Part shown: positions 1 to 8,576 of the stretch, piece after piece
How the letters are laid out: every line of letters begins with the position of its first letter
Numbering within the stretch: the first letter of the stretch is position 1
Notes under the pieces: model-generated
Seen by the model: the letters and a program-made list of their open reading frames with translations, nothing else
Told to the model about the DNA's origin: nothing
Database searches by the model: none
NCBI GenBank assembly: GCA_023664955.1
Contig: JAMPEV010000001.1
Span: 398,277-455,850, forward strand
Direction: 5' to 3'
DNA from: Duncaniella sp.
GTDB taxonomy: Bacteria > Bacteroidota > Bacteroidia > Bacteroidales > Muribaculaceae
Length of the DNA: 57,574 bases
Made by a program: the position numbers and the translations under genes

Positions 1-185
1 AGACTCGGTGATTTGCCTATGAAATAATAAATTTTTCGACACATGCACGGATTTTAAAAGAAAGAGCCGTGTATAATATCTATAAGATTTATATACATAT
101 ATGAATCATACTCCCCCACCCATCTAAAAATTAACTAAGCAAAAAAATATTTCATTTTATGATTCGCCCTATCAAATTAAATTAT

Positions 186-193
186 TACTTTTG
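186..193 (+). promoter_or_regulatory. -7 promoter box for gdhA
   Basis: TACTTTTG matches the Bacteroidota -7 consensus TAnnTTTG and lies about 50 nt before the gdhA start. No good TTTG -33 element is visible at the usual spacing, so the promoter is only partly supported. Confidence 0.5.
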
Positions 194-243
194 CACCGTT
201 AACTTAAAATCTATTTAATACCAATTCTAATTTTCTTTTTATC

Positions 244-1581
244 ATGAATATTAATACTATTCTGAGCAACCTGGAAGCTAAGCACCCGGGTGAAAAGGAA
301 TACCTTCAGGCCGTGAAGGAAGTCCTCATCTGCGTAGAGGATGTCTACAATCAGCACCCTGAATTTGAAAAAGCAAAAATCATCGAACGCATGGTTGAAC
401 CTGACCGCATCGTGACCTTCCGCGTTACTTGGATAGACGATAAGGGCGAGGTTCAGAACAACATCGGCTACCGCGTTCAATTCAACAACGCCATTGGCCC
501 GTACAAAGGCGGTATCCGTTTCCACGCATCGGTTAACCTCTCAATTTTGAAATTCCTCGGCTTCGAGCAGACTTTCAAAAATGCACTTACCACTCTTCCT
601 ATGGGTGGCGCAAAAGGTGGTAGCGACTTTTCACCCCGCGGCAAGAGCGACGCTGAAATCATGCGTTTCTGCCAGGCATTCATCCTCTGCTTGTGGAAGA
701 ACCTCGGTCCCGACCGCGACGTTCCCGCTGGTGATATAGGTGTTGGTGGCCGTGAAGTTGGTTATATGTACGGTATGTACAAGAAGCTCGTAAATGAGTG
801 CACTGGTACATTCACTGGCAAGGGCCTTGATTTCGGTGGCTCACTAATCCGTCCTGAGGCTACAGGCTTCGGCGCTCTCTACTTCGTACAGAGCATGCTC
901 GCTGAAAAGGGTGATAGCATCCAGGGTAAGACTGTAGCAGTTTCTGGTTTCGGAAATGTGGCTTGGGGTGCTACTCTTAAGGCAACTGAACTCGGTGCTA
1001 AGGTTGTTACTATCTCTGGTCCCGACGGTTACATCTACGATCCCGATGGTATCTCAGGTGAAAAGATTGACTATATGCTCTATCTCCGCGCTACCGGCGA
1101 GGACATCGTTGCTCCCTACGCTGAGAAATACCCCAATGCTAAGTTCTTCGCTGGCAAGAAGCCTTGGGAACAGAAGGTTGACATCGCTCTTCCTTGCGCT
1201 ACTCAGAACGAAGTTGATGGCGAAGACGCTAAGAAACTCGTTGCTAACGGCGTAGAACTTGTTGCTGAAGTTTCCAACATGGGTTGTACCCCCGAAGCTA
1301 TCGACACATTCCTCGCAAGCAAGACTACATACGCTCCCGGTAAGGCCGTAAACGCTGGTGGTGTTGCTACTTCAGGTCTCGAAATGAGCCAGAACGCCGA
1401 GCACCTACAGTGGAGCGCAGAGGAAGTTGACGATCGTCTACACGCCATCATGAAGAACATCCACACTCAGTGCGTTAAGCATGGCACTGAAGCTGATGGC
1501 TATATCAACTACATGAAGGGTGCTAACATCGCCGGCTTCATGAAAGTTGCTAACGCTATGATGGGTCAGGGTATCATCTAA
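244..1581 (+). CDS. gdhA: NADP-type glutamate dehydrogenase
   Basis: This 445-residue protein is the full length of hexameric glutamate dehydrogenases, which interconvert 2-oxoglutarate plus ammonium and glutamate in the cytoplasm. The glutamate-binding GPYKGGIRFH segment is at residues 85-94 and the catalytic lysine is K124 in GGAKGGSDF. The substrate loop PAGDIGVGGREVGYMYG begins at residue 161. A Rossmann nucleotide site, GFGNVA, lies at 235-240. NADP preference is inferred from similarity to the small bacterial GdhA subfamily, not read from a single residue. The gene stands alone, with its own promoter box upstream and a strong hairpin downstream, so it is probably a monocistronic ammonium-assimilation gene. 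Confidence 0.97.
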   Translation: MNINTILSNLEAKHPGEKEYLQAVKEVLICVEDVYNQHPEFEKAKIIERMVEPDRIVTFRVTWIDDKGEVQNNIGYRVQFNNAIGPYKGGIRFHASVNLSILKFLGFEQTFKNALTTLPMGGAKGGSDFSPRGKSDAEIMRFCQAFILCLWKNLGPDRDVPAGDIGVGGREVGYMYGMYKKLVNECTGTFTGKGLDFGGSLIRPEATGFGALYFVQSMLAEKGDSIQGKTVAVSGFGNVAWGATLKATELGAKVVTISGPDGYIYDPDGISGEKIDYMLYLRATGEDIVAPYAEKYPNAKFFAGKKPWEQKVDIALPCATQNEVDGEDAKKLVANGVELVAEVSNMGCTPEAIDTFLASKTTYAPGKAVNAGGVATSGLEMSQNAEHLQWSAEEVDDRLHAIMKNIHTQCVKHGTEADGYINYMKGANIAGFMKVANAMMGQGII

Positions 1582-1606
1582 TAACAACCCTCATTACCAA
1601 TAATCT

Positions 1607-1641
1607 AATAAGGGAGAGCTTTGCAGCCCTCCCTTATTTTA
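1607..1641 (+). terminator. Rho-independent terminator of gdhA
   Basis: A 10-bp stem pairs AATAAGGGAG (1607-1616) with CTCCCTTATT (1629-1638), with a further GCT/AGC pair inside, and is followed by TTTT. It lies 25 nt after the gdhA stop. Confidence 0.85.
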
Positions 1642-1729
1642 TCTTGTAATCTTCAAAAGAAAAAGGGATTTTATGGCAACTAACAACCGGCTAAATCCTT
1701 CTAATAGGTATTATTTATGATGCCACTTT

Positions 1730-2347
1730 TCATTCTCCCATATTCCCATACTCGGCAAGATAAGCCTCACAAGCCTCACACAGCTCCATATACCATTCCT
1801 CGCCAAAATAATCAGTCAACGGTCCTTTTAGGAACTGATATAACCTTATACCAAGTTCCTTTCCTTTCTGCTCAGCTGATTTGCATATCTTCCAATGGTG
1901 ATAGTTGACCGCAGTAAAAGTGGGATATTTAGTCAATCTCACTGGATACAGCGCGCATGACGACGGCTTTCGGAATTTTCCCGTTTTACCTTCATTGAAA
2001 GCACATTCAATAGCACACTGGCATATTCCACCCGGAGCATAGCACGTATAAATGCAGTTTCGTCCATCCACTATCTGAGTCACAAGGTCACCGTCAGGAT
2101 CATAATAGCTCGTTCCTTCCTCGGCAATCCTCGCCTTGGCCGATGGGAGCAATTTATCCTCAAAGGCAGGAAGCAGGCGGTCGATTTCCTCACGCTCCTG
2201 TTCAGTGAGCGGAGCGCCAGCATCACCCTCTATACAGCACTCACCTAAACACTTGGTCACATCGCAGCAGAAAAATTTCTCCGCCAAGTCCAGTGAAACT
2301 AACGTATCTTTTATCTGAAGCATATATTCCTCACTTGTAGTTTGCAT
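1730..2347 (-). CDS. DUF3109 family cysteine-rich protein
   Basis: This 205-residue cytoplasmic protein has the look of the DUF3109 family found throughout Bacteroidota, whose function is unknown. It contains clustered cysteines near the N-terminus (CCDVTKCLGECC, about residues 23-34) and more in the middle (CIYTCYAPGGICQC, from about residue 98). This arrangement resembles the YkgJ/CxxCxxCC proteins thought to bind zinc or an iron-sulfur cluster. There is no signal peptide or membrane segment. It lies 10 nt downstream of the T9SS plug protein gene on the same strand, so the two may share a transcript. The family assignment is from memory of sequence patterns; metal binding is inference. Confidence 0.8.
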   Translation of the reverse strand: MQTTSEEYMLQIKDTLVSLDLAEKFFCCDVTKCLGECCIEGDAGAPLTEQEREEIDRLLPAFEDKLLPSAKARIAEEGTSYYDPDGDLVTQIVDGRNCIYTCYAPGGICQCAIECAFNEGKTGKFRKPSSCALYPVRLTKYPTFTAVNYHHWKICKSAEQKGKELGIRLYQFLKGPLTDYFGEEWYMELCEACEAYLAEYGNMGE

Positions 2348-2357
2348 ATTTTTAATT

Positions 2358-3629
2358 CTATTCAGTAGTCACTTCTTGGAATCCTACCAAGCAGTCAAAT
2401 CTACCACCTTGAGGTCGATGATACACCCTCACGTCGTATCTATTGTTCGTCTGATAGAAATCCCCCTCTATATTACCGGTATATCCTTCGGTGTTATCCC
2501 GAAGCACTGTGAGATATTGATAATTATATGACCCTTGCTTAAGAAGCATATCCTTTTCATATCTACCACTCACTCGGTTATACTCCATAGTAGATTCAGG
2601 ATTCATACGGCGTCTCAAAAAATCGCCATCAATCACCACATCCATTTCTCTCAATTCGGGCATCTCTAGTGAGAATTTCACAGTCACATAGTCAGCCTGA
2701 ACATCAGAATCCAGTGCTGACTCTTCCCTGACGATAAATCCTCCGTGCTGAGTCTGGTCATAAACGTATGGAGACCATTTTCGAGGCCGGTCAGTGTCTA
2801 GGATGAATTCATATCCATCAGCTCCGTAGGCAATTTCATTTACGCCAATTCCGGTATATGTCGTGGCGACAGTTTCAAACCTCCGATATTCATTACCGGC
2901 ATCAAAAATCAATTTTGGCAAATGTTCGTATATCAGCGTGCTACCCTCGACGCGCTGAGGAGAGGTCAGAGTCACCTGATTGTCAAGCCTGCCATTTTGA
3001 GTGACAACCACCTTTAAGTCACCAAACGGATTATCAATTTTCAGATTCCTCGTATCGATTGCAATTGAAACCTGTTGATGAGACTTATTTACATCTATAT
3101 CTGTCCGACTTGATACATCCATTCTAATGGAAGTCTGTGGATCAACTACCATAAAGCGTACCTGCAAAATAATATCGTCAGGTTCATCCTCGTCACACAC
3201 TTTCAGCAGATAATTACCGGGCTGAGTGATACGCATCTGCTCATCAGGAAAAGTTATTTTATAGTGTACATAGTGTACTAGTGTAGCTTCCGAGAAGGAA
3301 TAATCCTCTATAATACCTTCATTGAAACCGTTGAGATACTCAGAATCCACAAGTCCATCCGGCTTCCAGTCAGCCCCGCAATGAGTGAGGGAATATCTCA
3401 AGTAGCGATGGGTGTCAGAGAGCTCATCAAATGATATTTCCAATCTTGCAGCCGTATCGCCAATAGTCACTATCGGAGTGGCAAAACAGTCTCCATTCAC
3501 CGATAAGCTGAGTGTCTTGAAATCTGGATGGAAAATGCCCTGCTTCGTGTCGCCCCCGTAAACGGCCAGACAGCCACAAAGCATCAAAAAGCACCATACC
3601 AAACTCCTTATCAGCATTATATCAAACAC
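2358..3629 (-). CDS. Type IX secretion plug-type protein (DUF5103)
   Basis: The 423-residue protein begins with a hydrophobic signal segment (about residues 5-22) and is otherwise beta-rich. Features typical of the DUF5103 / T9SS plug family include IGDTAARLEISFDEL near residue 56, the phrase YRYSLTHCGADW-like at about residue 80, and a C-terminal part with a tandem beta-sandwich ending in YDVRVYHRP. The related Flavobacterium protein plugs the SprA translocon from the periplasmic side. Whether this organism has a full type IX system cannot be judged here. It may be co-transcribed with the DUF3109 gene downstream. The upstream neighbour ung is 24 nt away on the same strand. Confidence 0.75.
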   Translation of the reverse strand: MFDIMLIRSLVWCFLMLCGCLAVYGGDTKQGIFHPDFKTLSLSVNGDCFATPIVTIGDTAARLEISFDELSDTHRYLRYSLTHCGADWKPDGLVDSEYLNGFNEGIIEDYSFSEATLVHYVHYKITFPDEQMRITQPGNYLLKVCDEDEPDDIILQVRFMVVDPQTSIRMDVSSRTDIDVNKSHQQVSIAIDTRNLKIDNPFGDLKVVVTQNGRLDNQVTLTSPQRVEGSTLIYEHLPKLIFDAGNEYRRFETVATTYTGIGVNEIAYGADGYEFILDTDRPRKWSPYVYDQTQHGGFIVREESALDSDVQADYVTVKFSLEMPELREMDVVIDGDFLRRRMNPESTMEYNRVSGRYEKDMLLKQGSYNYQYLTVLRDNTEGYTGNIEGDFYQTNNRYDVRVYHRPQGGRFDCLVGFQEVTTE

Positions 3630-3653
3630 GTTAGTGAGCAGAATTAACTATTT

Positions 3654-4322
3654 CTAATCACACCAATTAATAGGCACCTCCCCATGAGCCACCAAATACT
3701 CATTAGCCCTTGAAAATGGACGACTTCCGAAAAAACCTCTCGATGCACTCAGAGGCGAAGGGTGAGCAGAAGTTATAACACAATTCTCAGAACGATCAAT
3801 AAACTCGCCTTTCTTCTGTGCGTAGGCGCCCCAAAGTATGTACACAATTCCACGTCTCCTTGAAGCTAAAGCCATAATGGCGGCATCGGTAAACTGCTCC
3901 CAACCGTGATTCTGATGCGAGGCCGGGGATCCCGCGTTGACTGTCAAAGTGGCATTCAACATAAGCACCCCTTGTCGAGCCCAACGGCTCAAATCTCCGT
4001 CGGCAGGAGGCGTGCACTGCAAATCAGTGGACATCTCCTTATAAATATTTCGCAATGAACGCGGCAAATCTACCCCTGAATTCACGGAAAAGCACAGTCC
4101 GTTGGCCTGACCGGCTCCGGGATAGGGATCTTGTCCAAGTATGACCACTTTCACCTTATCAAACGGGCATGAGTCGAATGCCGCAAAGATTTGCGACGCT
4201 GGCGGATACACTATCCTCGTGGCATACTGCGACCTGACAAATTCGGTAAGATTCCTGAAATAATCCTTATCCCACTCAGCAGCAAGCGCCTCTTTCCATG
4301 AAGGATCAATACGCACATTCAT
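3654..4322 (-). CDS. ung: Uracil-DNA glycosylase
   Basis: Family 1 uracil-DNA glycosylase, 222 residues, the normal bacterial length. It removes uracil from DNA to start base excision repair. The catalytic water-activating motif GQDPYPG is at residues 63-69, with D65 the general base. The uracil-pocket motif LNATLTV is at about 122-128, and the leucine/histidine loop HPSPLSASRGFFG begins at H187. All catalytic residues are present. It is the first gene of a leftward cluster (ung, T9SS plug, DUF3109) with short spacing, so the three may form one transcript even though their functions are unrelated. Confidence 0.96.
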   Translation of the reverse strand: MNVRIDPSWKEALAAEWDKDYFRNLTEFVRSQYATRIVYPPASQIFAAFDSCPFDKVKVVILGQDPYPGAGQANGLCFSVNSGVDLPRSLRNIYKEMSTDLQCTPPADGDLSRWARQGVLMLNATLTVNAGSPASHQNHGWEQFTDAAIMALASRRRGIVYILWGAYAQKKGEFIDRSENCVITSAHPSPLSASRGFFGSRPFSRANEYLVAHGEVPINWCD

Positions 4323-4372
4323 ATCTTATTTCTTTAAAAGGATGTTCATCTTGATGGGCACACAATTATTTT

Positions 4373-4404
4373 TTTGCAAAAATACGAAAAATTGCCTAAA
4401 TTTG
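4373..4404 (+). promoter_or_regulatory. Promoter of tRNA-Arg
   Basis: TTTG (4373-4376), a 20-nt spacer and TAAATTTG (4397-4404) match the Bacteroidota -33/-7 promoter exactly. It points rightward at the tRNA-Arg gene 56 nt downstream and overlaps no coding region. Confidence 0.75.
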
Positions 4405-4460
4405 CACTCTCATCCTCACCAAGGGTAATATTTAACACCCCAAGCCATCATTTCCTCAAT

Positions 4461-4532
4461 GTTCCCGTAGTTCAATGGATAGAATATCGGATTCCGGTTC
4501 CGACGATTAGGGTTCGACTCCCTACGGGAATA
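4461..4532 (+). tRNA. tRNA-Arg (anticodon CCG)
   Basis: A complete 72-nt cloverleaf can be drawn. The acceptor stem pairs GTTCCCG with CGGGAAT, the anticodon stem pairs TCGGA with TCCGA around loop TTCCGGT, and the T stem pairs TAGGG with CCCTA around TTCGACT. The anticodon CCG at 4494-4496 reads CGG arginine codons. The discriminator base is A and CCA is not encoded. The first acceptor pair is G-U. A small membrane-protein ORF begins 20 nt later with no terminator between, so both may share a transcript. Confidence 0.93.
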
Positions 4533-4552
4533 CTAAATTTACTCAATCCATC

Positions 4553-4768
4553 ATGACAGTCAGAAATTGGCTTCTAACAGCATTATTTGCAATAGGCTTT
4601 ATTGTGAAGGTTATACAATTATTCCGGAAAGAGAAAATCAATACTGAGAAAGACCCGGAACTCGCAAAGAAATACATAGCCCTTAACCGTAGACACAATG
4701 TCATATTGGCTTGGCTATTCGTTGTTCTAATCATATTGGAAATAGATCCTCTCTTTAATCCGGATTAG
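4553..4768 (+). CDS. Small membrane protein, unknown function
   Basis: This 71-residue ORF has two clear hydrophobic helices (about residues 6-23 and 48-64) separated by a charged loop rich in Lys and Glu (FRKEKINTEKDPELAKK). It could form a small two-pass inner-membrane protein. I recognise no family. It begins 20 nt after tRNA-Arg and nothing else occupies the space, which together with the helical pattern supports it as a real gene rather than chance. The start at ATG 4553 is the first in the frame and is followed at once by the hydrophobic stretch. A shadow of noncoding sequence remains possible. Confidence 0.6.
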   Translation: MTVRNWLLTALFAIGFIVKVIQLFRKEKINTEKDPELAKKYIALNRRHNVILAWLFVVLIILEIDPLFNPD

Positions 4769-4825
4769 TTTTCCTTCGGCATAAGTTTGAGCCATAGTGA
4801 AGAAACGCAATATGTTTCATCGGCA

Positions 4826-4857
4826 TTTGGAGATTTAATAAAAAAGATTTAACTTTG
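4826..4857 (+). promoter_or_regulatory. Promoter of tRNA-Leu
   Basis: TTTG (4826-4829), a 20-nt spacer and TAACTTTG (4850-4857) form a full Bacteroidota promoter 38 nt before tRNA-Leu. Confidence 0.75.
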
Positions 4858-4895
4858 CACCGTAAATCCAATCCGCTTATACAGCACAAAAGGAT

Positions 4896-4979
4896 GCTCG
4901 AATGGTGGAATGGTAGACACGAAGGACTTAAAATCCTTTGGTCATTGCGACTGTGCGGGTTCGAGTCCCGCTTCGAGCA
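4896..4979 (+). tRNA. tRNA-Leu (anticodon TAA)
   Basis: An 84-nt type II tRNA with a long variable arm. The acceptor stem pairs GCTCGAA with TTCGAGC, the discriminator is A, and the T arm carries GTTCGAGTC. The anticodon loop is CTTAAAA, giving anticodon TAA for UUA leucine codons. The long variable arm (about GGTCATTGCGACT) and A73 fit leucine identity. CCA is not encoded. Confidence 0.95.
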
Positions 4980-4987
4980 CTCTTTAT

Positions 4988-5024
4988 AATCGCAGATGGT
5001 CTAAATAGACCATCTGCGATTTTT
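4988..5024 (+). terminator. Terminator after tRNA-Leu
   Basis: A perfect 14-bp stem joins ATCGCAGATGGTCT (4989-5002) to AGACCATCTGCGAT (5007-5020) across loop AAAT and runs into TTTT. It starts 10 nt beyond the tRNA. Confidence 0.93.
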
Positions 5025-5154
5025 CGTCCCACCATCCTTAAAATTGGTAACTCAAATTCAATCCGCCTAAACGAAATAATTTTTTCAATGCCCCCGAAAA
5101 AACACTCCAAAAAGGCTATAAACCGGCCGTTAATTCACATTGTTAATGTTTTAA

Positions 5155-5185
5155 TTGCTTAATAAATAAAAATATTGTACTTTTG
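5155..5185 (+). promoter_or_regulatory. Promoter of the lpx operon
   Basis: TTG (5155-5157), a 20-nt spacer and TACTTTTG (5178-5185) match the Bacteroidota promoter and lie 64 nt before lpxD. Confidence 0.7.
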
Positions 5186-5249
5186 TGACGAACTTGGTAA
5201 ATACCACGGCATTCACAGTTAAAATAAGATATTAGTATCACTTACTTAT

Positions 5250-6269
5250 ATGGAACTTACAGCTTCGCAACTCGCCGCCCTTGTCAACGGCAAAGTAGAG
5301 GGAGACGAGAATGTCAAAGTAAATACTTTTGCAAAAATTGAAGAAGGTCACCCCGGTGCCCTTTCGTTTCTTGCAAATCCAAAATATACCCATTTCATTT
5401 ACTCAACCGACTCTTCAGTGGTGCTCGTGCGCAGAGATTTTGTCGCTGAGAGCCCTATTAAAGCGACCTTAATACGCGTTGACGACCCATACGCCACCGT
5501 GGCTCATCTCCTGGAGATGGTGTCCAACATGAACAGGGTTGAGAAACGAGGCATCGAATCCCCGTCGTTCGTAGCCGAAGGCGTGGCAATCCCCGACGAT
5601 GCATATGTAGGAGCGTTCGCTTATATCGGTTCCGGCTCGAAAATTGCCCCTGGCGCTAAAATTTACCCCCAAGCTTACGTGGGCGCCGGTTGCGAAATCG
5701 GTGAAGGGACAATCCTTTATCCCGGTGTCAAAGTGTATGACGGATGCAAGATCGGCAAGCGCTGCATCATCCATTCGGGTGCTGTAATCGGTGCTGACGG
5801 CTTCGGTTTCGCGCCAGTCGACGGCCACTATGAGAAGATTCCTCAAACAGGCAACGTAGTAATAGATGATGACGTTGAAATTGGCGCTAACACCACTATC
5901 GACCGTGCAATGATGGGTTCTACCCACATCGGCGAAGGAGTGAAACTCGACAACCTCATCCAGGTTGCACACAATTGCTACGTTGGGCCCAACACCGTAA
6001 TGGCCGCACAAGTAGGCATTGCCGGTTCAGCTAAAATCGGCGCGCAATGTATGATTGGTGGACAAGTTGGCATCGTCGGTCATATTTCAATCGCCAACGG
6101 CACTCAGATTGGCGCCCAGAGCGGAGTCAACAAGGGTACCAAGCCGGGCGACCGTGTGATGGGTGCTCCGGCTGTAGAGATGGGCGAATATGCCCGCGGC
6201 CTTGTTTACATGAAGAAATTGGGTTCGCTTTACGACCGCGTAAAGAATCTTGAAAAGAAAGTAAAATAA
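5250..6269 (+). CDS. lpxD: UDP-3-O-acylglucosamine N-acyltransferase LpxD
   Basis: The 339-residue protein has the LpxD layout. An N-terminal uridine-binding domain (about 1-100, including [20 protein letters not shown]) is followed by a left-handed beta helix of hexapeptide repeats (about 105-320, for example [20 protein letters not shown] and [10 protein letters not shown]). A short C-terminal helix carries [12 protein letters not shown]. The catalytic histidine is expected in the segment [11 protein letters not shown] near residue 238. It adds the second hydroxyacyl chain in lipid A assembly, using acyl-ACP in the cytoplasm. It is the first gene of the operon lpxD, lpxC-fabZ, lpxA, and the next ORF starts 6 nt later. 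Confidence 0.97.
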   Translation: MELTASQLAALVNGKVEGDENVKVNTFAKIEEGHPGALSFLANPKYTHFIYSTDSSVVLVRRDFVAESPIKATLIRVDDPYATVAHLLEMVSNMNRVEKRGIESPSFVAEGVAIPDDAYVGAFAYIGSGSKIAPGAKIYPQAYVGAGCEIGEGTILYPGVKVYDGCKIGKRCIIHSGAVIGADGFGFAPVDGHYEKIPQTGNVVIDDDVEIGANTTIDRAMMGSTHIGEGVKLDNLIQVAHNCYVGPNTVMAAQVGIAGSAKIGAQCMIGGQVGIVGHISIANGTQIGAQSGVNKGTKPGDRVMGAPAVEMGEYARGLVYMKKLGSLYDRVKNLEKKVK

Positions 6270-6275
6270 TATCAT

Positions 6276-7658
6276 ATGTACCAGAAAACATTAGGAGGAG
6301 AATTTACCCTCGTAGGTAAAGGACTTCACACCGGATTGGAAATCACAGCCCGCTTCCTTCCGGCTCCGATTAACCATGGATATAAATTCAAGCGTGTCGA
6401 CCTCGACGGACAGCCCGTAATCGACGCTCTTGCTGAAAACGTTGTCGACACAAACCGCGGCACTGTTATCGCAAAAGGTGATGCACGCGTTTCAACAATC
6501 GAACACTCAATGGCAGCCCTTTATGCTGCCGGAATCGACAACGCGCTCATTGAAGTAAACGCCCCTGAGATGCCAATCCTCGACGGAAGCGCTCGTTTAT
6601 ACTGTGAGGAAATAGAGAAGGTAGGCACAGTAGAACAAAATGCCGACAAGGATTTCTACTACATCAAATCAAGAGTTGAAGTGCGCGACGATACCACCGG
6701 CTCCTCTATCCTCGTCCTCCCCGATGATGATTTCTCAGTGGACGTGAAGATTGATTTCGACTCCGTGGTCCTTAACAACCAGTTCGCATCGCTCGAGCAT
6801 CTCGAAGAATTCAAGGATAACATCGCCTCAAGCCGCACCTTCGTATTCGTCCGTGAAATTGAGCCTCTTGTGAAGAACAATCTCATCAAGGGCGGCGACC
6901 TCGAAAATGCCATTGTGATATACGACAAACCTATGGAACAAAGCGAGCTTGACCGTCTTGCCGACCTCATGAAGGTGCCTCACAAGAACGTACAGGAATT
7001 TGGCTATATAAATGACACCCCCCTCACATCCGAGAACGAACCGGCACGCCACAAGCTTCTCGATGTATTAGGCGACCTCGCTCTTATCGGCCGGCCGCTA
7101 AAGGGTCGCATAATTGCCACACGTCCCGGTCACTCCATCAACACCACATTCGCCAAGAAAATACGCCGCGAAATAAAACATCAGGAAGTCCAAGCTCCGG
7201 TTTACAATCCCAATAAGGAGCCGCTGATGGACAACAACCGCATACGCACCCTTCTCCCCCACCGCTATCCATTCCTCTTAGTTGACAAAATCATCGAAAA
7301 AGGTACTAATTATATAGTAGGTGTAAAGAACATCACCGCCAATGAACCATTCTTCGTGGGCCACTTCCCACAGGAGCCCGTGCTCCCCGGTGTACTGCAA
7401 ATCGAAGCTATGGCTCAGACCGGAGGTTTGCTCGTGCTTAGCGGACTCGATGATCCCGAACGCTATTCAACCTATTTCATGAAGATTGACAACGTGAAGT
7501 TCCGCCAAAAGGTGGTTCCGGGTGACACCCTGATCTTCCATGTGTCATACATGACCGAGCTGCGTCGCGGATGCGCCATGATGAAAGGCTATGCCTTTGT
7601 GGGCGAGAAGATTGTTACCGAATGTGAATTCATGGCTCAGATCATTAAGAACAAGTAA
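6276..7658 (+). CDS. lpxC-fabZ: Bifunctional LpxC-FabZ (deacetylase / hydroxyacyl-ACP dehydratase)
   Basis: A natural fusion typical of Bacteroidota, 460 residues long. Residues 1 to about 310 are LpxC, the zinc deacetylase that commits UDP-acyl-GlcNAc to lipid A. Its zinc ligands are visible as TIEHSMAAL and the HKLLD motif, and the later catalytic His is in RPGHSINTTF. From about residue 318 begins FabZ, the 3-hydroxyacyl-ACP dehydratase, with PHRYPFLLVDK, the catalytic His in FFVGHFP and the catalytic Glu in PGVLQIEAMAQ. Fusing the two activities ties lipid A synthesis to fatty-acid elongation, which compete for hydroxyacyl-ACP. All key residues are present. The neighbours lpxD and lpxA belong to the same pathway. 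Confidence 0.98.
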   Translation: MYQKTLGGEFTLVGKGLHTGLEITARFLPAPINHGYKFKRVDLDGQPVIDALAENVVDTNRGTVIAKGDARVSTIEHSMAALYAAGIDNALIEVNAPEMPILDGSARLYCEEIEKVGTVEQNADKDFYYIKSRVEVRDDTTGSSILVLPDDDFSVDVKIDFDSVVLNNQFASLEHLEEFKDNIASSRTFVFVREIEPLVKNNLIKGGDLENAIVIYDKPMEQSELDRLADLMKVPHKNVQEFGYINDTPLTSENEPARHKLLDVLGDLALIGRPLKGRIIATRPGHSINTTFAKKIRREIKHQEVQAPVYNPNKEPLMDNNRIRTLLPHRYPFLLVDKIIEKGTNYIVGVKNITANEPFFVGHFPQEPVLPGVLQIEAMAQTGGLLVLSGLDDPERYSTYFMKIDNVKFRQKVVPGDTLIFHVSYMTELRRGCAMMKGYAFVGEKIVTECEFMAQIIKNK

Positions 7659-7663
7659 TCGTA

Positions 7664-7703
7664 GTAAACTTCAAAAAAAGCGACTCTATTTTTTGAAGTT
7701 TAC
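7664..7703 (+). promoter_or_regulatory. Long hairpin inside the lpx operon
   Basis: A perfect 15-bp inverted repeat, GTAAACTTCAAAAAA (7664-7678) and TTTTTTGAAGTTTAC (7689-7703), fills most of the gap between lpxC-fabZ and lpxA. The 3' arm starts with a T run but none follows it. It could be a partial terminator, an RNA-processing site or a 3'-end stabiliser that sets lpxA level. No separate promoter for lpxA is obvious. Confidence 0.6.
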
Positions 7704-7729
7704 GTAACAAGACAAAATAACGATAACAG

Positions 7730-8506
7730 ATGAAACAACCATTAGCTTACGTTCATCCAGCCGCAAAGATACACCCCAGTGTAGTAATTGACCCGTTTGT
7801 TACCATCGACCAAAATGTTGAGATTGGCGAAGGTACTCGAATCGGCTCTAATGTCACTATTATGGAGGGAGCGCGCATTGGTAAAAATTGTACTATATAT
7901 CCCGGAGCTGTAATTTCCGGCCCCCCTCAGGACCTTAAATTCAAAGGCGAAGAGTCAGTTGCAATCATTGGTGACAACACCGTGATACGCGAATGCGTGA
8001 CTATTCACCGCGGCACCGCTTCTAAGGGCAAAACTGTAGTAGGTAGCAATTGCCTTATCATGGCTTACTGCCATGTGGCTCATGACTGCGTAGTGGGTAA
8101 TAATGTCATCATGTCAAACGCAGTTCAGTGTGCCGGCGAGGTGGTGATTGACGATTTTGCTGTGATTGGCGGCGGAGCCCTGATACACCAGTTCTGCCAC
8201 ATCGGACCTCATGTAATGCTCCAAGGCGGCGCGCTTGTCAACAAAGATATTCCACCATACGTCAAGGCAGCACGCGAACCTATCGCCTATGCAGGTATCA
8301 ACTCTATCGGTCTTCGCCGTCGCGGATTCACCAATGAAACAATACGTGACATCCAGGAAACATATCGTTACCTCTACCTATCAGGCTTGAACAATTCTGA
8401 CGCCGTAGAGCGTATCGAAGCCGAACTTCCTGCCACCAAGGAGCGCGATGAAATAATCCTATTCGTACGCAATTCCAAGCGCGGCATCATTCGTGGATAT
8501 GTTTAA
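7730..8506 (+). CDS. lpxA: UDP-N-acetylglucosamine acyltransferase LpxA
   Basis: The 258-residue protein starts with left-handed beta-helix hexapeptide repeats (about 1-185) and ends with the helical LpxA C-domain. The catalytic histidine is H118 in CHVAHDCVVGN, matching the family motif. TIHRGT at 91-96 and the GGGALIHQFCHIG segment line the substrate cleft. It catalyses the first step of lipid A synthesis, transferring a 3-hydroxyacyl group from ACP to UDP-GlcNAc. The gene lies 71 nt after lpxC-fabZ, beyond a long hairpin that may modulate its expression. Confidence 0.98.
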   Translation: MKQPLAYVHPAAKIHPSVVIDPFVTIDQNVEIGEGTRIGSNVTIMEGARIGKNCTIYPGAVISGPPQDLKFKGEESVAIIGDNTVIRECVTIHRGTASKGKTVVGSNCLIMAYCHVAHDCVVGNNVIMSNAVQCAGEVVIDDFAVIGGGALIHQFCHIGPHVMLQGGALVNKDIPPYVKAAREPIAYAGINSIGLRRRGFTNETIRDIQETYRYLYLSGLNNSDAVERIEAELPATKERDEIILFVRNSKRGIIRGYV

Positions 8507-8576
8507 TTGACAATCCACCTTCCTATCTTCTCCTCAGACTCTTTTTCCTATCTTCAATTATCTAAACAACAATCAT

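Noticed and set aside
4374-4556. 60-residue frame overlapping tRNA-Arg
   Set aside because: It runs through the whole tRNA gene; the cloverleaf explains the sequence.
4938-5162. 74-residue frame overlapping tRNA-Leu and its terminator
   Set aside because: The tRNA and the hairpin account for its first half, and the remainder is unpatterned.
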